55,255 bases of DNA from an uncultured Bacillota bacterium (GTDB lineage Bacteria; Bacillota_I; Bacilli_A; RFN20; CAG-826), in the NCBI GenBank assembly GCA_937876465.1, contig CALEHV010000052.1, positions 1 through 55,255 on the forward strand. The letters run 5' to 3'. The position numbers and the translations under genes were made by a program. The notes below the pieces were generated by a model. That model was not told the DNA's origin. It saw nothing but the letters and a program-made list of their open reading frames with translations, and made no database searches. Position 1 is the first letter of the stretch. Each line of letters starts with the position of its first letter. Positions 34,235 through 43,200 of this stretch are shown piece by piece.

Positions 34235-34351
34235 AGGCTTTCCTCTTTTCTAATATACTTTGTATAAATCTTAATTAACTAACTCGCAAATATAATTTGT
34301 GGTGTATTAAATCATATCAAACTTATTATAATTGTAAATGCAAAAAAGCAT

Positions 34352-35578
34352 TTATTTGAGGCAGATACGCATAATTGATTTGTGATTGTCCTTAAATTCT
34401 TTGCGATAACGTGGGATGTAAATAATATTTCCTTTCGAATCTTTGATTACTGGCCATATGCTTCTCAAATGCATAGGCATCTTCCAATCTAGAAACAATC
34501 TTGAAACATTTACGTCGTAATTATTGATTCGATATTTATCTGTTTTTGAAGCTGGCTCAATCACGATTGGGTAGGATTCTAAAAATACATTTCTATCTTC
34601 GGCGCCCTTTGAAAAATCAATTTTTAAAAACTTATTCTCAACCTTGCCAGGCTTTTCTAATATTAATTTATAATTAATATTTTTATCAATAATTTTAATT
34701 TCACCATATTCTTGTACGTAACAAAAATCATTATTCAATTTAACGCTAATGTTTGCTTTATTAGATTCGAAATTTTTCCTAAACTGTTCTATTTGATTGA
34801 ATGAAATTGGTAAAGCAACATTTTCTGCTTTCATTAATTCAAATAAAGCGTATGCGAAAACTTCTGGCTTAACATTTTTGGCTTTAGAAACCAAAATACA
34901 GTCATCTTTTTCAATTAAACCGAGTGCTTCCAACTTAATTAATTTAAGGTTTTTGTTATCGTCCTCGATTTTTTTCAAATATTCTTCACGTTCTTTTTGA
35001 GACAATTTCTCTATGATTGAATGTCGGATTTTGTTTCTTGTATAGTGATCAGTCAAATTTGAAACATCGATTGAATAAGGAATTTTGCTTTCGTCATCAA
35101 ATTGTTGCAATTCTCTCTTAGTAAGGTCTAATAAAGGACGCAAAATTTTAATCCCTTTATTGAAACCTTGAGCAGAGATTCCGTAATAATTTACATAAGC
35201 TTTTCTTTGCTTTTGAATTAAGTAGCTTTCGATTAAATCATCTTGGTGATGAGCAACGAAAACTGCTTCCAAGGAATGTCTATCACAACATTGCTTAAAA
35301 AAGTCATATCTTAAATCCCTAGCCCACGCTTGAAAGTTGCCTTTAATAATATACTTATTTGCGTCTAAAACATGACATAGAATATTATGCTTTGCACAAT
35401 ATTCTTTAATAGCTTTCTCTTCGTCATCAGATTCTTTCCTTTTGTGGTAGTTTACATGAGCTACTTCAAAAGAAATTCCATTATCTAAAAGTATCTTAAA
35501 TAACGCCATTGAGTCTGGTCCGAACGAACAAGCCAATAAATATTTTTTTGTTTTATCAACATTTATAACTTTTTTCAT
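34352..35578 (-). CDS. tilS: tRNA(Ile)-lysidine synthetase
   Basis: 408 residues from the second ATG (35576-35578), which is 8 bases from GGAG; an ATG two codons earlier overlaps the rqcP stop and is too close to that site. The PP-loop reads ACSFGPDSM where most family members have SGGxDS. Other family features are present: AHVNYHKRKESDDEE, HHQDDLIESYLIQKQR, NKIRHSIIEKL. It converts C34 of the CAU-anticodon tRNA-Ile to lysidine, an essential step. C-terminal substrate-binding domains follow. Confidence 0.92.
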   Translation of the reverse strand: MKKVINVDKTKKYLLACSFGPDSMALFKILLDNGISFEVAHVNYHKRKESDDEEKAIKEYCAKHNILCHVLDANKYIIKGNFQAWARDLRYDFFKQCCDRHSLEAVFVAHHQDDLIESYLIQKQRKAYVNYYGISAQGFNKGIKILRPLLDLTKRELQQFDDESKIPYSIDVSNLTDHYTRNKIRHSIIEKLSQKEREEYLKKIEDDNKNLKLIKLEALGLIEKDDCILVSKAKNVKPEVFAYALFELMKAENVALPISFNQIEQFRKNFESNKANISVKLNNDFCYVQEYGEIKIIDKNINYKLILEKPGKVENKFLKIDFSKGAEDRNVFLESYPIVIEPASKTDKYRINNYDVNVSRLFLDWKMPMHLRSIWPVIKDSKGNIIYIPRYRKEFKDNHKSIMRICLK

Positions 35579-35583
35579 TATCA

Positions 35584-35826
35584 TTACTCCAAAATTTCAA
35601 ACATTAATTTGGCTTTTTCCTCAGTTGCATATTCAAAAATGTTTTTAACCAAATATTTGGCACATTTTGTATTACTTTTGATTGTTAAAATATCCCCAAT
35701 TTTTACTAAAGATGAGGCTTTTGCAGGCTTTTCGTTAATTAAAACACGCCCTTTATCCACTATTTCTTTAGCAATTGTTCGTCTTTTTATGATTCTACTT
35801 ACCTTAAGATACTTGTCTAATCGCAT
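35584..35826 (-). CDS. rqcP: S4-domain protein RqcP (YabO family)
   Basis: 80 residues made almost entirely of one S4 RNA-binding domain: MRLDKYLKVSRIIKRRTIAKE, then DKGRVLINEKPAKASSLVKIGD. In Bacillus this protein (RqcP/YabO) assists RqcH in adding alanine tails to stalled nascent chains on 50S subunits. It sits between mfd and tilS as in Bacillus, 3 bases after mfd, and shares its stop with the tilS region. Confidence 0.9.
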   Translation of the reverse strand: MRLDKYLKVSRIIKRRTIAKEIVDKGRVLINEKPAKASSLVKIGDILTIKSNTKCAKYLVKNIFEYATEEKAKLMFEILE

Positions 35827-35829
35827 AAC

Positions 35830-38800
35830 TTATTCTATCACTTTTTTACTATCAAAATTTTTATAAAGGTTATGAATAATTTCGACTAAAGTTTCAATTA
35901 TCATAAACCAATTGGAATTTTTCTTAATTTTTATTTTTAAAATCTTCTGAATATAAGTAACTTGTATTTTGTCCAAAAACTCAGCAACAGCATTGAATAA
36001 TTGGTTACCAATTCCATTTAAATTTGAGAATTTCTTTGATAAAACCAATTCTATGTTTTCCGGGAATTCCGATATTGATGTAAATTCTTCTCCTACTAGG
36101 AGAATGTCTACTTTTCTTTTGCGGAATAACAAAGAAACTTCATCTGGCAATCTTCCATAAATATTTCTAACTTTCTTTTTGATATCGTTTAAATCATTTA
36201 AAGAATCTGCGCTTTCAATTTCTTGATAAAGTTGAATTTTATCTTCTTTAGAAGCATACTCGCCAGGAATATAAGCATCTAAGCTCAATAGTTTAACTGG
36301 TTTTGGCGGAACGACGGGTTTGCCAGTATTTCTTTCTTCAATTACTTCGTTAAGCATTTTTAAATACAGATCTAATCCAATTGAATCAATAAATCCTGCT
36401 TGTTCCGGACCTAAGACATCTCCAGCACCTCTAATCATAAGATCTCTTTGAGCAATCTTATATCCGCTACCAAGTTCAGCAAAATCTTGTATAGCTTTTA
36501 AACGCTTGCTCGCAACTGCTGACATGTTTTTACCATCTCTAAAGAGAAGGTAAGCATAGGCAATTCTATCTCCTCTACCGACGCGTCCCTTAATTTGATA
36601 AAGCTGAGACAAACCAAAATGATCTGCATCTTCAACAATAATTAAATTTGCGTTAGGAATATCTATACCGTTTTCTATTATTGATGTAGCAACTAATACA
36701 TTAATTTCACCAGCATAAAAACGCATCATAACATCTTCTATTTCGTCTTTCGACATTTGTCCATGCACATACGCTACGTTCGCATACGGAACTTTTTTAG
36801 ATATATTAGCTGCAGATTGGGCAATTGTGCTTACTGTATTATGTACATAAAAAACTTGGCCATCTCTGTTAAGCTCGCGTTCAATTAGTTCCTTAACAAC
36901 CTCGTCTTTATATGGAGCTACATATGTTTGAATTGTAGATCTACTAACTGGTGCGGTATTAATTTGGGACACTGGTCTCACACCCATTAAAGATAACTGC
37001 AATGTTCTTGGAATAGGCGTAGCACTTAGCGATAAAACATCTATATTATTTTTTAACTCTTTAATTTGTTCTTTTTGTTCAACTCCAAAACGCTGTTCTT
37101 CATCAACGACTAAAAGGCCTAAATCTTTAAAAGAAAAATCTTTACTCAATAGTCTGTGTGTACCTATCACTAAATGAATTTTTCCTTCTTTAATTTCTTT
37201 CATATATTGACGTTGCGTTTTACCGCTAACAAGTCTAGAAACTATTGCGATTTTTACACCATAATTTTGGAAACGTTCTAACGCTCTTTCGTAATGTTGT
37301 CTTGCTAAAAGTGTTGTTGGACATAAAAGTGCAGCTTGCTTACCACTCGAAATTGCTTTAAATATTGCTCTAAAAGCAACTTCGGTTTTGCCAAAACCAA
37401 CGTCTCCACAAAGCAAACGATCCATTGCAACATCAGATTCCATATCCCTTTTAATTTCTTCTAAAGATTCTTTTTGATCAGCCGTCAATTCATACGGAAA
37501 TTCGTTTTCAAATTGTTTTTGAATATCATCATCAAGTTGAAAGGCAAAGCCTTTAACTTGCGCTCTTTCTGAATAGAGTTGGTAAAGTCTATCCGCAAGC
37601 AAATTAACTCTTTCTTTTATTTTGGTTTTTGTCTTTTCCCAACTATTGGAATTTATATTGGAAAGCTTTGGCGCCGCTCCTTCTCTACCAGAATATTTTC
37701 TAACCAATCTGAATTGATTTAACGGAATTAACAAGGATGTTTCTCCGGCATAAATAATTTTTAGATAATCCCTATGAATTCCATCAGTTTCTATTGTTTC
37801 AATATCCTTAAATTGCCCGATTCCATAGTATTCGTGAACGACATAATCTCCCGGATTTAAATCTTCGTAATTTTTGAGAATGATTGACTCTCTAAATCTA
37901 TTTAAAGAATTGTTACTTTTTGCTGTATAACCAAATAACTCTTTTGCAGTTAAAACAACTACTTTTTCTCCTGCAAATTCAAATCCTTCTTCCAGATTAA
38001 AAATAGATAAGGAAATCGCCTTTTTTGGAATGGATAAATTTCCTGTTTTTTGATAATCAAATTTTTCTTCTTTTAATATATTTTCAATAGTTTCAAATTG
38101 TTGTTTGTTGGCAACACAAATAACTACTTTTTCTTCTAAATCTAAATATGATTTAATGAGCTTTTTAATATCACTTAAATTTTTCCTATCAAACAAAATT
38201 GGATATATATCTAAAGCAAAATCTTCCGAGGTTTCTTTAAAAGGCTTTCCGTAAATCATTTTTTTTCCTTTAAAAACTTTTTCTAAAGGCTGATAAAGCT
38301 CTAAATGTGATAATAGTTCGCCATTTTTGCACAAATCTGCGAAATATTGGCGAGATTCTTTGTAGATATATTCTATTGTTGAATCAAATTGTGGCTTATT
38401 AGCGATATATGAAATATCTGGTTCAAAATATTCAAATAAAGATCCGACTTCTTCTTTTATAAATTGATAGTATTTGTATGTTCTTGGGTTATATGCTTGT
38501 TGAGTTATTTTTTCTTTATCAATTTCTGCAATTCTTTGTAAATTTTCGCGTGCTTGCCCATTTAAAAACTCTAGATCTTTTTCTAATTGAATATTGAATT
38601 TTTTATTGAAATTATTAATGTCATTAAAAGACATTAATAAATCGGTCGCTGGAATAATGGAAGCTTCCTTGATTTTGACTGAACTCGTTTGCGTCCCAAT
38701 ATCAAAGAAATTAATGTTTTCAACCTCGTTATCAAATAGCTCAATTCTAATAGGCTTAAGATAGTTTACCGAGAAAATATCAAGTATGTCTCCGCGTGAA

Positions 38801-39309
38801 GCGAACTGCATGCTTTGATCAATTTTATTTACACAAGAATAGCCAGATTTTACTAATTGTTCTTTAAATTCTTTTAAATTAATTTTGTCACCTGTTTTTA
38901 CGTAGAGCGTATTTTTTATAAATTCGTTCTTTGTTGGCAATGGTGTAATTACGGATGAGGCATGTGTAACAACGATTTTGTTTTCGCTTTTACATAATTC
39001 ATTAAGAACATACAGTCTTTGAGCAAGTAATTCTTTCGATGCTGTCAACAGTTCACATCGTAAAACATCATCGGAAGGATAAAGCAAAACGTTCTCGTTT
39101 CCAATTAATGAAGAAATTAAATTTGTAACTTTTTGAGCATTATATAAATTTGAACAAATAATCAAATATTTTCCTGGTTTTTTCGCAAAAATCCCTGCAA
39201 AAAGCAAGGAAACACCCAAGATATCGTTAACCACAAAACTCCCACTTTTAGAAAGTAGGTGGGTAGCAACATCGGTTTTTGATACTAATTTTAAAATGTC
39301 TTCATTCAA
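35830..39309 (-). CDS. mfd: Transcription-repair coupling factor Mfd
   Basis: 1159 residues. N-terminal UvrB-like region, RNA polymerase interaction domain near residue 490 (LNPGDYVVHEYYGIGQFKDIE), helicase motifs including Walker A GDVGFGKTEVAFRA (about 636) and DEEQRFGVEQKEQ (about 735), then a C-terminal TRCF domain. It removes stalled RNA polymerase and recruits UvrA. The start is TTG at 39307-39309, overlapping the pth stop as TTGA, with GGTGG shortly before it. Confidence 0.96.
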   Translation of the reverse strand: MNEDILKLVSKTDVATHLLSKSGSFVVNDILGVSLLFAGIFAKKPGKYLIICSNLYNAQKVTNLISSLIGNENVLLYPSDDVLRCELLTASKELLAQRLYVLNELCKSENKIVVTHASSVITPLPTKNEFIKNTLYVKTGDKINLKEFKEQLVKSGYSCVNKIDQSMQFASRGDILDIFSVNYLKPIRIELFDNEVENINFFDIGTQTSSVKIKEASIIPATDLLMSFNDINNFNKKFNIQLEKDLEFLNGQARENLQRIAEIDKEKITQQAYNPRTYKYYQFIKEEVGSLFEYFEPDISYIANKPQFDSTIEYIYKESRQYFADLCKNGELLSHLELYQPLEKVFKGKKMIYGKPFKETSEDFALDIYPILFDRKNLSDIKKLIKSYLDLEEKVVICVANKQQFETIENILKEEKFDYQKTGNLSIPKKAISLSIFNLEEGFEFAGEKVVVLTAKELFGYTAKSNNSLNRFRESIILKNYEDLNPGDYVVHEYYGIGQFKDIETIETDGIHRDYLKIIYAGETSLLIPLNQFRLVRKYSGREGAAPKLSNINSNSWEKTKTKIKERVNLLADRLYQLYSERAQVKGFAFQLDDDIQKQFENEFPYELTADQKESLEEIKRDMESDVAMDRLLCGDVGFGKTEVAFRAIFKAISSGKQAALLCPTTLLARQHYERALERFQNYGVKIAIVSRLVSGKTQRQYMKEIKEGKIHLVIGTHRLLSKDFSFKDLGLLVVDEEQRFGVEQKEQIKELKNNIDVLSLSATPIPRTLQLSLMGVRPVSQINTAPVSRSTIQTYVAPYKDEVVKELIERELNRDGQVFYVHNTVSTIAQSAANISKKVPYANVAYVHGQMSKDEIEDVMMRFYAGEINVLVATSIIENGIDIPNANLIIVEDADHFGLSQLYQIKGRVGRGDRIAYAYLLFRDGKNMSAVASKRLKAIQDFAELGSGYKIAQRDLMIRGAGDVLGPEQAGFIDSIGLDLYLKMLNEVIEERNTGKPVVPPKPVKLLSLDAYIPGEYASKEDKIQLYQEIESADSLNDLNDIKKKVRNIYGRLPDEVSLLFRKRKVDILLVGEEFTSISEFPENIELVLSKKFSNLNGIGNQLFNAVAEFLDKIQVTYIQKILKIKIKKNSNWFMIIETLVEIIHNLYKNFDSKKVIE

Positions 39310-39872
39310 GTATTACCACCACCATTATATTTGCTCATCGCATTTTGAAAATTGTGATTAAGATATTCTCTTATCGCTAAAGTTGCTCTTTCTATAGCGC
39401 TATCAATTGCAATTTTTTCATCCCCAGAAGGTTTGCCTAAAACGTAATTAATTATGTCAAATGTAGGTTCTCCAATACCTACACGGATTCTTTTAATATT
39501 TGAGGTACCTAAGTTATCAATAATATTCTGCATTCCTTTTTGTCCACCGCTTGATCCATTTAGACGTAATCTTATATCTCCAGGTTTTATAGCCAAGTCA
39601 TCATATATAACCAAAACGTCATCTAAGTTAATTTTGAAAAAATGAACTATTTCCTGAACTGCGGTTCCAGAAAGATTCATAAAAGTCATAGGTTTAAATA
39701 AAATGATATCTTCATCATCAAATTTAAACTTTGCATAGCAACCTTTAAAATCTTCATGATTAAAATCAACGTCTATCATATCTGCAAATTTATCAATTAC
39801 TCTAAATCCACAGTTGTGACGTGTTAATTCGTATTCTTTTCCAGGATTTCCTAAACCAACAATTAGTTTCAT
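39306..39872 (-). CDS. pth: Peptidyl-tRNA hydrolase
   Basis: 188 residues. Signature LIVGLGNPGKEYELTRHNCGF near 3-23 with the catalytic His in TRHN; KPMTFMNLSG; VIYDDLAIKPGDIRLR; GSSGGQKGMQNII. It recycles peptidyl-tRNA released from ribosomes. Upstream of mfd as in Bacillus, where the usual partners on the other side are glmU and prs. Here those are replaced by accessory genes. Confidence 0.97.
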   Translation of the reverse strand: MKLIVGLGNPGKEYELTRHNCGFRVIDKFADMIDVDFNHEDFKGCYAKFKFDDEDIILFKPMTFMNLSGTAVQEIVHFFKINLDDVLVIYDDLAIKPGDIRLRLNGSSGGQKGMQNIIDNLGTSNIKRIRVGIGEPTFDIINYVLGKPSGDEKIAIDSAIERATLAIREYLNHNFQNAMSKYNGGGNT

Positions 39873-39908
39873 AATACGTTTGTGATTATATCACATAACT
39901 ATTAATTG

Positions 39909-39936
39909 TTGAACGAATGCTTTGTTATGTTAAAAT
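39909..39936 (+). promoter_or_regulatory. popT-tetR promoter, leaderless spacing
   Basis: TTGAAC (39909-39914), 16-base spacer, TAAAAT (39931-39936), then 6 bases to the ATG at 39943. There is no room for a ribosome binding site, so the transcript probably begins at the ATG. Confidence 0.6.
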
Positions 39937-39942
39937 AATTTT

Positions 39943-40881
39943 ATGAAAAAATGTCCCATTGTAATTAGAGATGGATTAGTTGGTCTTGCCATAGGCACAG
40001 CAGTTATAATACCGGGCATTTCCGCAGGCGCAATTGCTTTAATTTTTGGGGCTTTTAATCGTCTTACAGGTGCAGTAAGTGGACTTTTCAAAAAGTTTTG
40101 GAGAAATTTACTCATTTTACTCCCTTTTGGAATTGGCGCCATTTTAGCTATTGCTGGTTTATACATTCCTTTTCAACTAGCTTTCGAGCATTGCTTAGTA
40201 GCAATAATTTGTTTATTTGCAGCCTTCGTTTTAGGAAGCATTCCTAGCATTTGTTTAGATATAAAAAACGAGAAGCCAAGAGCGCTTCAAATCGTTTTAC
40301 TCGTTATAGGATTTATGGTAGCAGCTTCTATCGGTATTCTTTCAGTGTGTTTCGATTTTGATACTTCAATTAACAATATGTTTGCTGATCCACAATGGTA
40401 CTTATTTATACTAGTCTTTGTTGTTGGGTTCGTTGCTTCAACAGGTCTTATTGTTCCAGGACTTTCTGGCTCGTTAATTCTATTAGTTATAGGTTTCTAT
40501 AAACCTATTTTTGACTTACCAAGCAAGATTGTTCATTCTGAAAACATAGGTATTAGTCTTGGTTTACTCGGTTTATTTGCACTTGGTGTTTTAATCGGAT
40601 TTGTTGTATTCAGTAAATTAATGAATGTTATGATTAATAAACACAAATTATCAACTTACTACACCGTAATTGGTTTCTTGGGAGGATCCCTTGTTTCAAT
40701 TTTTGTAAATAGTAATATTTTCAATTACCTTTCTTCCACAGAAATTCAAGCAGCTCAAAACGGATTCTTGCTAGACAAAATTTTGTGTCCAATTTTCATA
40801 TTGATTGGATTAGGTTTGTCCGCCCTCATTTTTATTTATCAATTTAAGAAATCGAAAGGTGAGTTAAATGCCGAGAACTAA
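39943..40881 (+). CDS. DUF368 / PopT-type undecaprenyl phosphate transporter
   Basis: 312 residues, about nine hydrophobic segments. N-terminal GLAIGTAVIIPGISAGAIAL and the internal related segment ASTGLIVPGLSGSLILLVIG are the paired re-entrant motifs of DUF368. Members (PopT) return undecaprenyl phosphate to the inner face of the membrane for cell-wall and surface polymer synthesis. It is followed by a TetR regulator overlapping by 14 bases, which suggests regulated expression, possibly in response to envelope-active compounds. Confidence 0.9.
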   Translation: MKKCPIVIRDGLVGLAIGTAVIIPGISAGAIALIFGAFNRLTGAVSGLFKKFWRNLLILLPFGIGAILAIAGLYIPFQLAFEHCLVAIICLFAAFVLGSIPSICLDIKNEKPRALQIVLLVIGFMVAASIGILSVCFDFDTSINNMFADPQWYLFILVFVVGFVASTGLIVPGLSGSLILLVIGFYKPIFDLPSKIVHSENIGISLGLLGLFALGVLIGFVVFSKLMNVMINKHKLSTYYTVIGFLGGSLVSIFVNSNIFNYLSSTEIQAAQNGFLLDKILCPIFILIGLGLSALIFIYQFKKSKGELNAEN

Positions 40882-41425
40882 AGAGCAATTTAATCAAATG
40901 AAACAAGAGAGAAGAGAAAGGCTTCTTGAATCTTCGTTAATTTTGTATTCTCTTTATGGAGAAAATTTCACCGTTGATCAAGTTGCCGAAATGTCCAAAT
41001 GTTCGCATGGAATTATCTATCATTATTTCAAAAATACTGCAGAAATCACTGCAAAACTCTTAAATTCTTCAATTTATGCACAGTTAAAATCAACCCTAAT
41101 TAAACCTTACAAAGGTGTTGTTGCAAAAGAAACAATTACTCAGATAATTCAGGTTCTTATTTCTGTCGAATCGTTTAAAGAGATTTGTTATGCAAACATC
41201 TTATTAAGCGAAAAGGGCAAAAACACATTAAGAAATGCTGTCTCGAACTTGATACAAAGAGGTCAATTAGAAGGAGACATCGCTGGCGGAGATCCAAATG
41301 AAATCACAAGTTGTTTATTCTATTTGCTCTCTGGGTATTACATACAAAAAATAACTAAGCCAAAAGAGAAGATAAGTAAACCATCATTTGATAATGTGAT
41401 GGAATTATTTAGAAAGAAAAGATAG
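40868..41425 (+). CDS. TetR-family transcriptional regulator
   Basis: 185 residues. N-terminal helix-turn-helix at about 20-60 (LYGENFTVDQVAEMSKCSHG, then IIYHYFKNTAEI); the remainder is the ligand-binding and dimer domain. It starts inside the popT gene (14-base overlap, AAAGGTGAG before the ATG). It probably regulates its own operon; no clear TetR palindrome was seen in the short upstream region. Confidence 0.92.
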   Translation: MPRTKEQFNQMKQERRERLLESSLILYSLYGENFTVDQVAEMSKCSHGIIYHYFKNTAEITAKLLNSSIYAQLKSTLIKPYKGVVAKETITQIIQVLISVESFKEICYANILLSEKGKNTLRNAVSNLIQRGQLEGDIAGGDPNEITSCLFYLLSGYYIQKITKPKEKISKPSFDNVMELFRKKR

Positions 41426-41446
41426 TAAAATGTACTATCTTTTCTT
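41414..41446. terminator. Bidirectional terminator between tetR and the FGGY kinase
   Basis: Perfect 14-bp stem (41414-41427 with 41433-41446) and a 5-base loop. The stem includes the last codons and stop of tetR. It stands between two convergent genes and has T-rich sequence on both sides. Confidence 0.85.
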
Positions 41447-41447
41447 A

Positions 41448-43007
41448 TTATTTATTTAATTTGTCGAATTCTTTAACTTTCTTATAAATGCCCTTTAAAT
41501 TTGGAAACATTTTTTGATAGACATTATTGAATAGATAATCATACTTTTTATGATTTTCCATATTAGGTTTAAATTCTGTACTTTGATGAACCATTGCTTC
41601 TATTGCTTCATCGGCATTTTTGAATTCACCAGCAGCAATAAAGCCTGCCATTGCAACGCCTAACGAAGAGGTTTCGTATGTTTGAACTCTGCTAACTGGT
41701 AATCCAAAGATATCAGCTGTAATTTGGCAGATTGCATCACTTTGAGAACCGCCACCAGAAATTCTGATTCTTTCAACTTTATGATGTAAACGTTTCTTTT
41801 CAAATAATTCTAAGCCTTCTCTCAAACAATACGCGATTCCTTCAATAATTGCACGATAGAGGTGGATACGAGTGTGCACATCCGAAAAACCAATGATTGC
41901 TCCTTTTGCAAGAGGTCTTCTTAAACTTGCTCCCCAATATGGTTGTAATACTAATCCATCACATCCAGGAGCAATTTTTAACATTTCTTCATTCAAAATT
42001 TCTAAAGTTAGTTTGTTTTGAATTGATGCTTCAATTGATTCGTTTTGTCCAAATTCTTTAGAAAACCAATTTAACATCCAATATCCACGGTAAACTTGGA
42101 CATCGAGATTGTAATATCCTTTAACAACTGAAGGATATGCAGGTAAAAATGGTTCTGCATCACTATATTTTTTAGAAGAAACTTCAATTGAACATGCAGT
42201 TCCGTAAGAAATTGAAGCCGTCTTTCCGTCCATTGCGCCAACACCTAAAGTTTCAGATGATTTGTCGCTGCCAGCAGAGAAAACTTTTAATCCAACAGGT
42301 AAACCTGTTTTCTTACTTGCCTCTAATGTGATTGTGCCCATTTCTTCTCCAACTGGAACAAGTTTACATAACATTCTTGTAGGAACACCGAAAATTTGTC
42401 CTTTTAGATGCTTGTCAGATTTATACCATTCGCGTTTTTTGAAATCGACTGGTACGTGTCCAGCTTGTGCTGCAGGAGAATCAACGTATTTATCAAGCAA
42501 TTGCAAATTGATGAATGTAGAAATCATCATATATTTATCTGCTTTTTTCCAATTTTCAGGTTCGTTTTCTTGTAGCCAGACTGCCATCGATCTTCTTCTA
42601 TTCATTTCGATAGTGTCGCTCATGCCGACAAGTTTAAATAAAAAGCGTGAAAAAGCAGGTAATTTTTCTTTACCTTCTGCTCTTCTTTCATCTAACCACA
42701 AGATTGCTGGTCTAATAACTTTGTTTTCTTTATCTAAAATAACAATAGAGTCTCTAAAGAAAGTAATTGTCATTCCTAAAATATCTTCAAACAACTCACG
42801 GTGTTCTTTGCAGAGTTGATTTGTCACTTCACACATACAATCGTAGTAGTAATAAGGATCTTGTTCTGCAAATCCTTGTTGCGGAGAGAAATAAGGTGGT
42901 TCATATTTCTTTTTATACAAACAAATTGTTTCACCTTTTTTGTTAAAAACTGATGCACGAACACTTTGTGTTCCAAAATCAATTGCGAGCATTAATGGTT
43001 CTTTCAT
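41448..43007 (-). CDS. FGGY-family carbohydrate kinase
   Basis: 519 residues. The N-terminal ATPase motif MLAIDFGTQSVRASVF and the C-terminal RISGGGSQSDAICQITADIFGLPV are the two FGGY signature regions of kinases such as xylulokinase and glycerol kinase. The substrate cannot be assigned: no transporter, isomerase or dehydrogenase is adjacent. The gene is isolated between convergent tetR and divergent ppdK. Confidence 0.9.
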   Translation of the reverse strand: MKEPLMLAIDFGTQSVRASVFNKKGETICLYKKKYEPPYFSPQQGFAEQDPYYYYDCMCEVTNQLCKEHRELFEDILGMTITFFRDSIVILDKENKVIRPAILWLDERRAEGKEKLPAFSRFLFKLVGMSDTIEMNRRRSMAVWLQENEPENWKKADKYMMISTFINLQLLDKYVDSPAAQAGHVPVDFKKREWYKSDKHLKGQIFGVPTRMLCKLVPVGEEMGTITLEASKKTGLPVGLKVFSAGSDKSSETLGVGAMDGKTASISYGTACSIEVSSKKYSDAEPFLPAYPSVVKGYYNLDVQVYRGYWMLNWFSKEFGQNESIEASIQNKLTLEILNEEMLKIAPGCDGLVLQPYWGASLRRPLAKGAIIGFSDVHTRIHLYRAIIEGIAYCLREGLELFEKKRLHHKVERIRISGGGSQSDAICQITADIFGLPVSRVQTYETSSLGVAMAGFIAAGEFKNADEAIEAMVHQSTEFKPNMENHKKYDYLFNNVYQKMFPNLKGIYKKVKEFDKLNK

Positions 43008-43145
43008 ATTGAGACCTACTTTCTTAAAAATATTACCACAACATTGTTCAATAAGACACTTTTAAAAGCATTGTTGAAACCGCTTATATTTCAAAAAATA
43101 TTATTTTTTATTGCTTATAAGGGGTTAATTTTGATATTCTTTTCT

Positions 43146-43195
43146 TGCGAGTGTTCGCACTATACAAAATTTATTATTTTGCATCATATAGGAGG
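43146..43195 (+). promoter_or_regulatory. ppdK upstream inverted repeat and ribosome binding site
   Basis: TGCGA-GTGT-TCGCA (43146-43159) is a small GC-containing palindrome in AT-rich sequence. AGGAGG (43190-43195) lies 5 bases before the ATG. The promoter is uncertain; TTGCTT (43111-43116) with GATATT 16 bases later is one option. Confidence 0.4.
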
Positions 43196-43200
43196 AAAAT

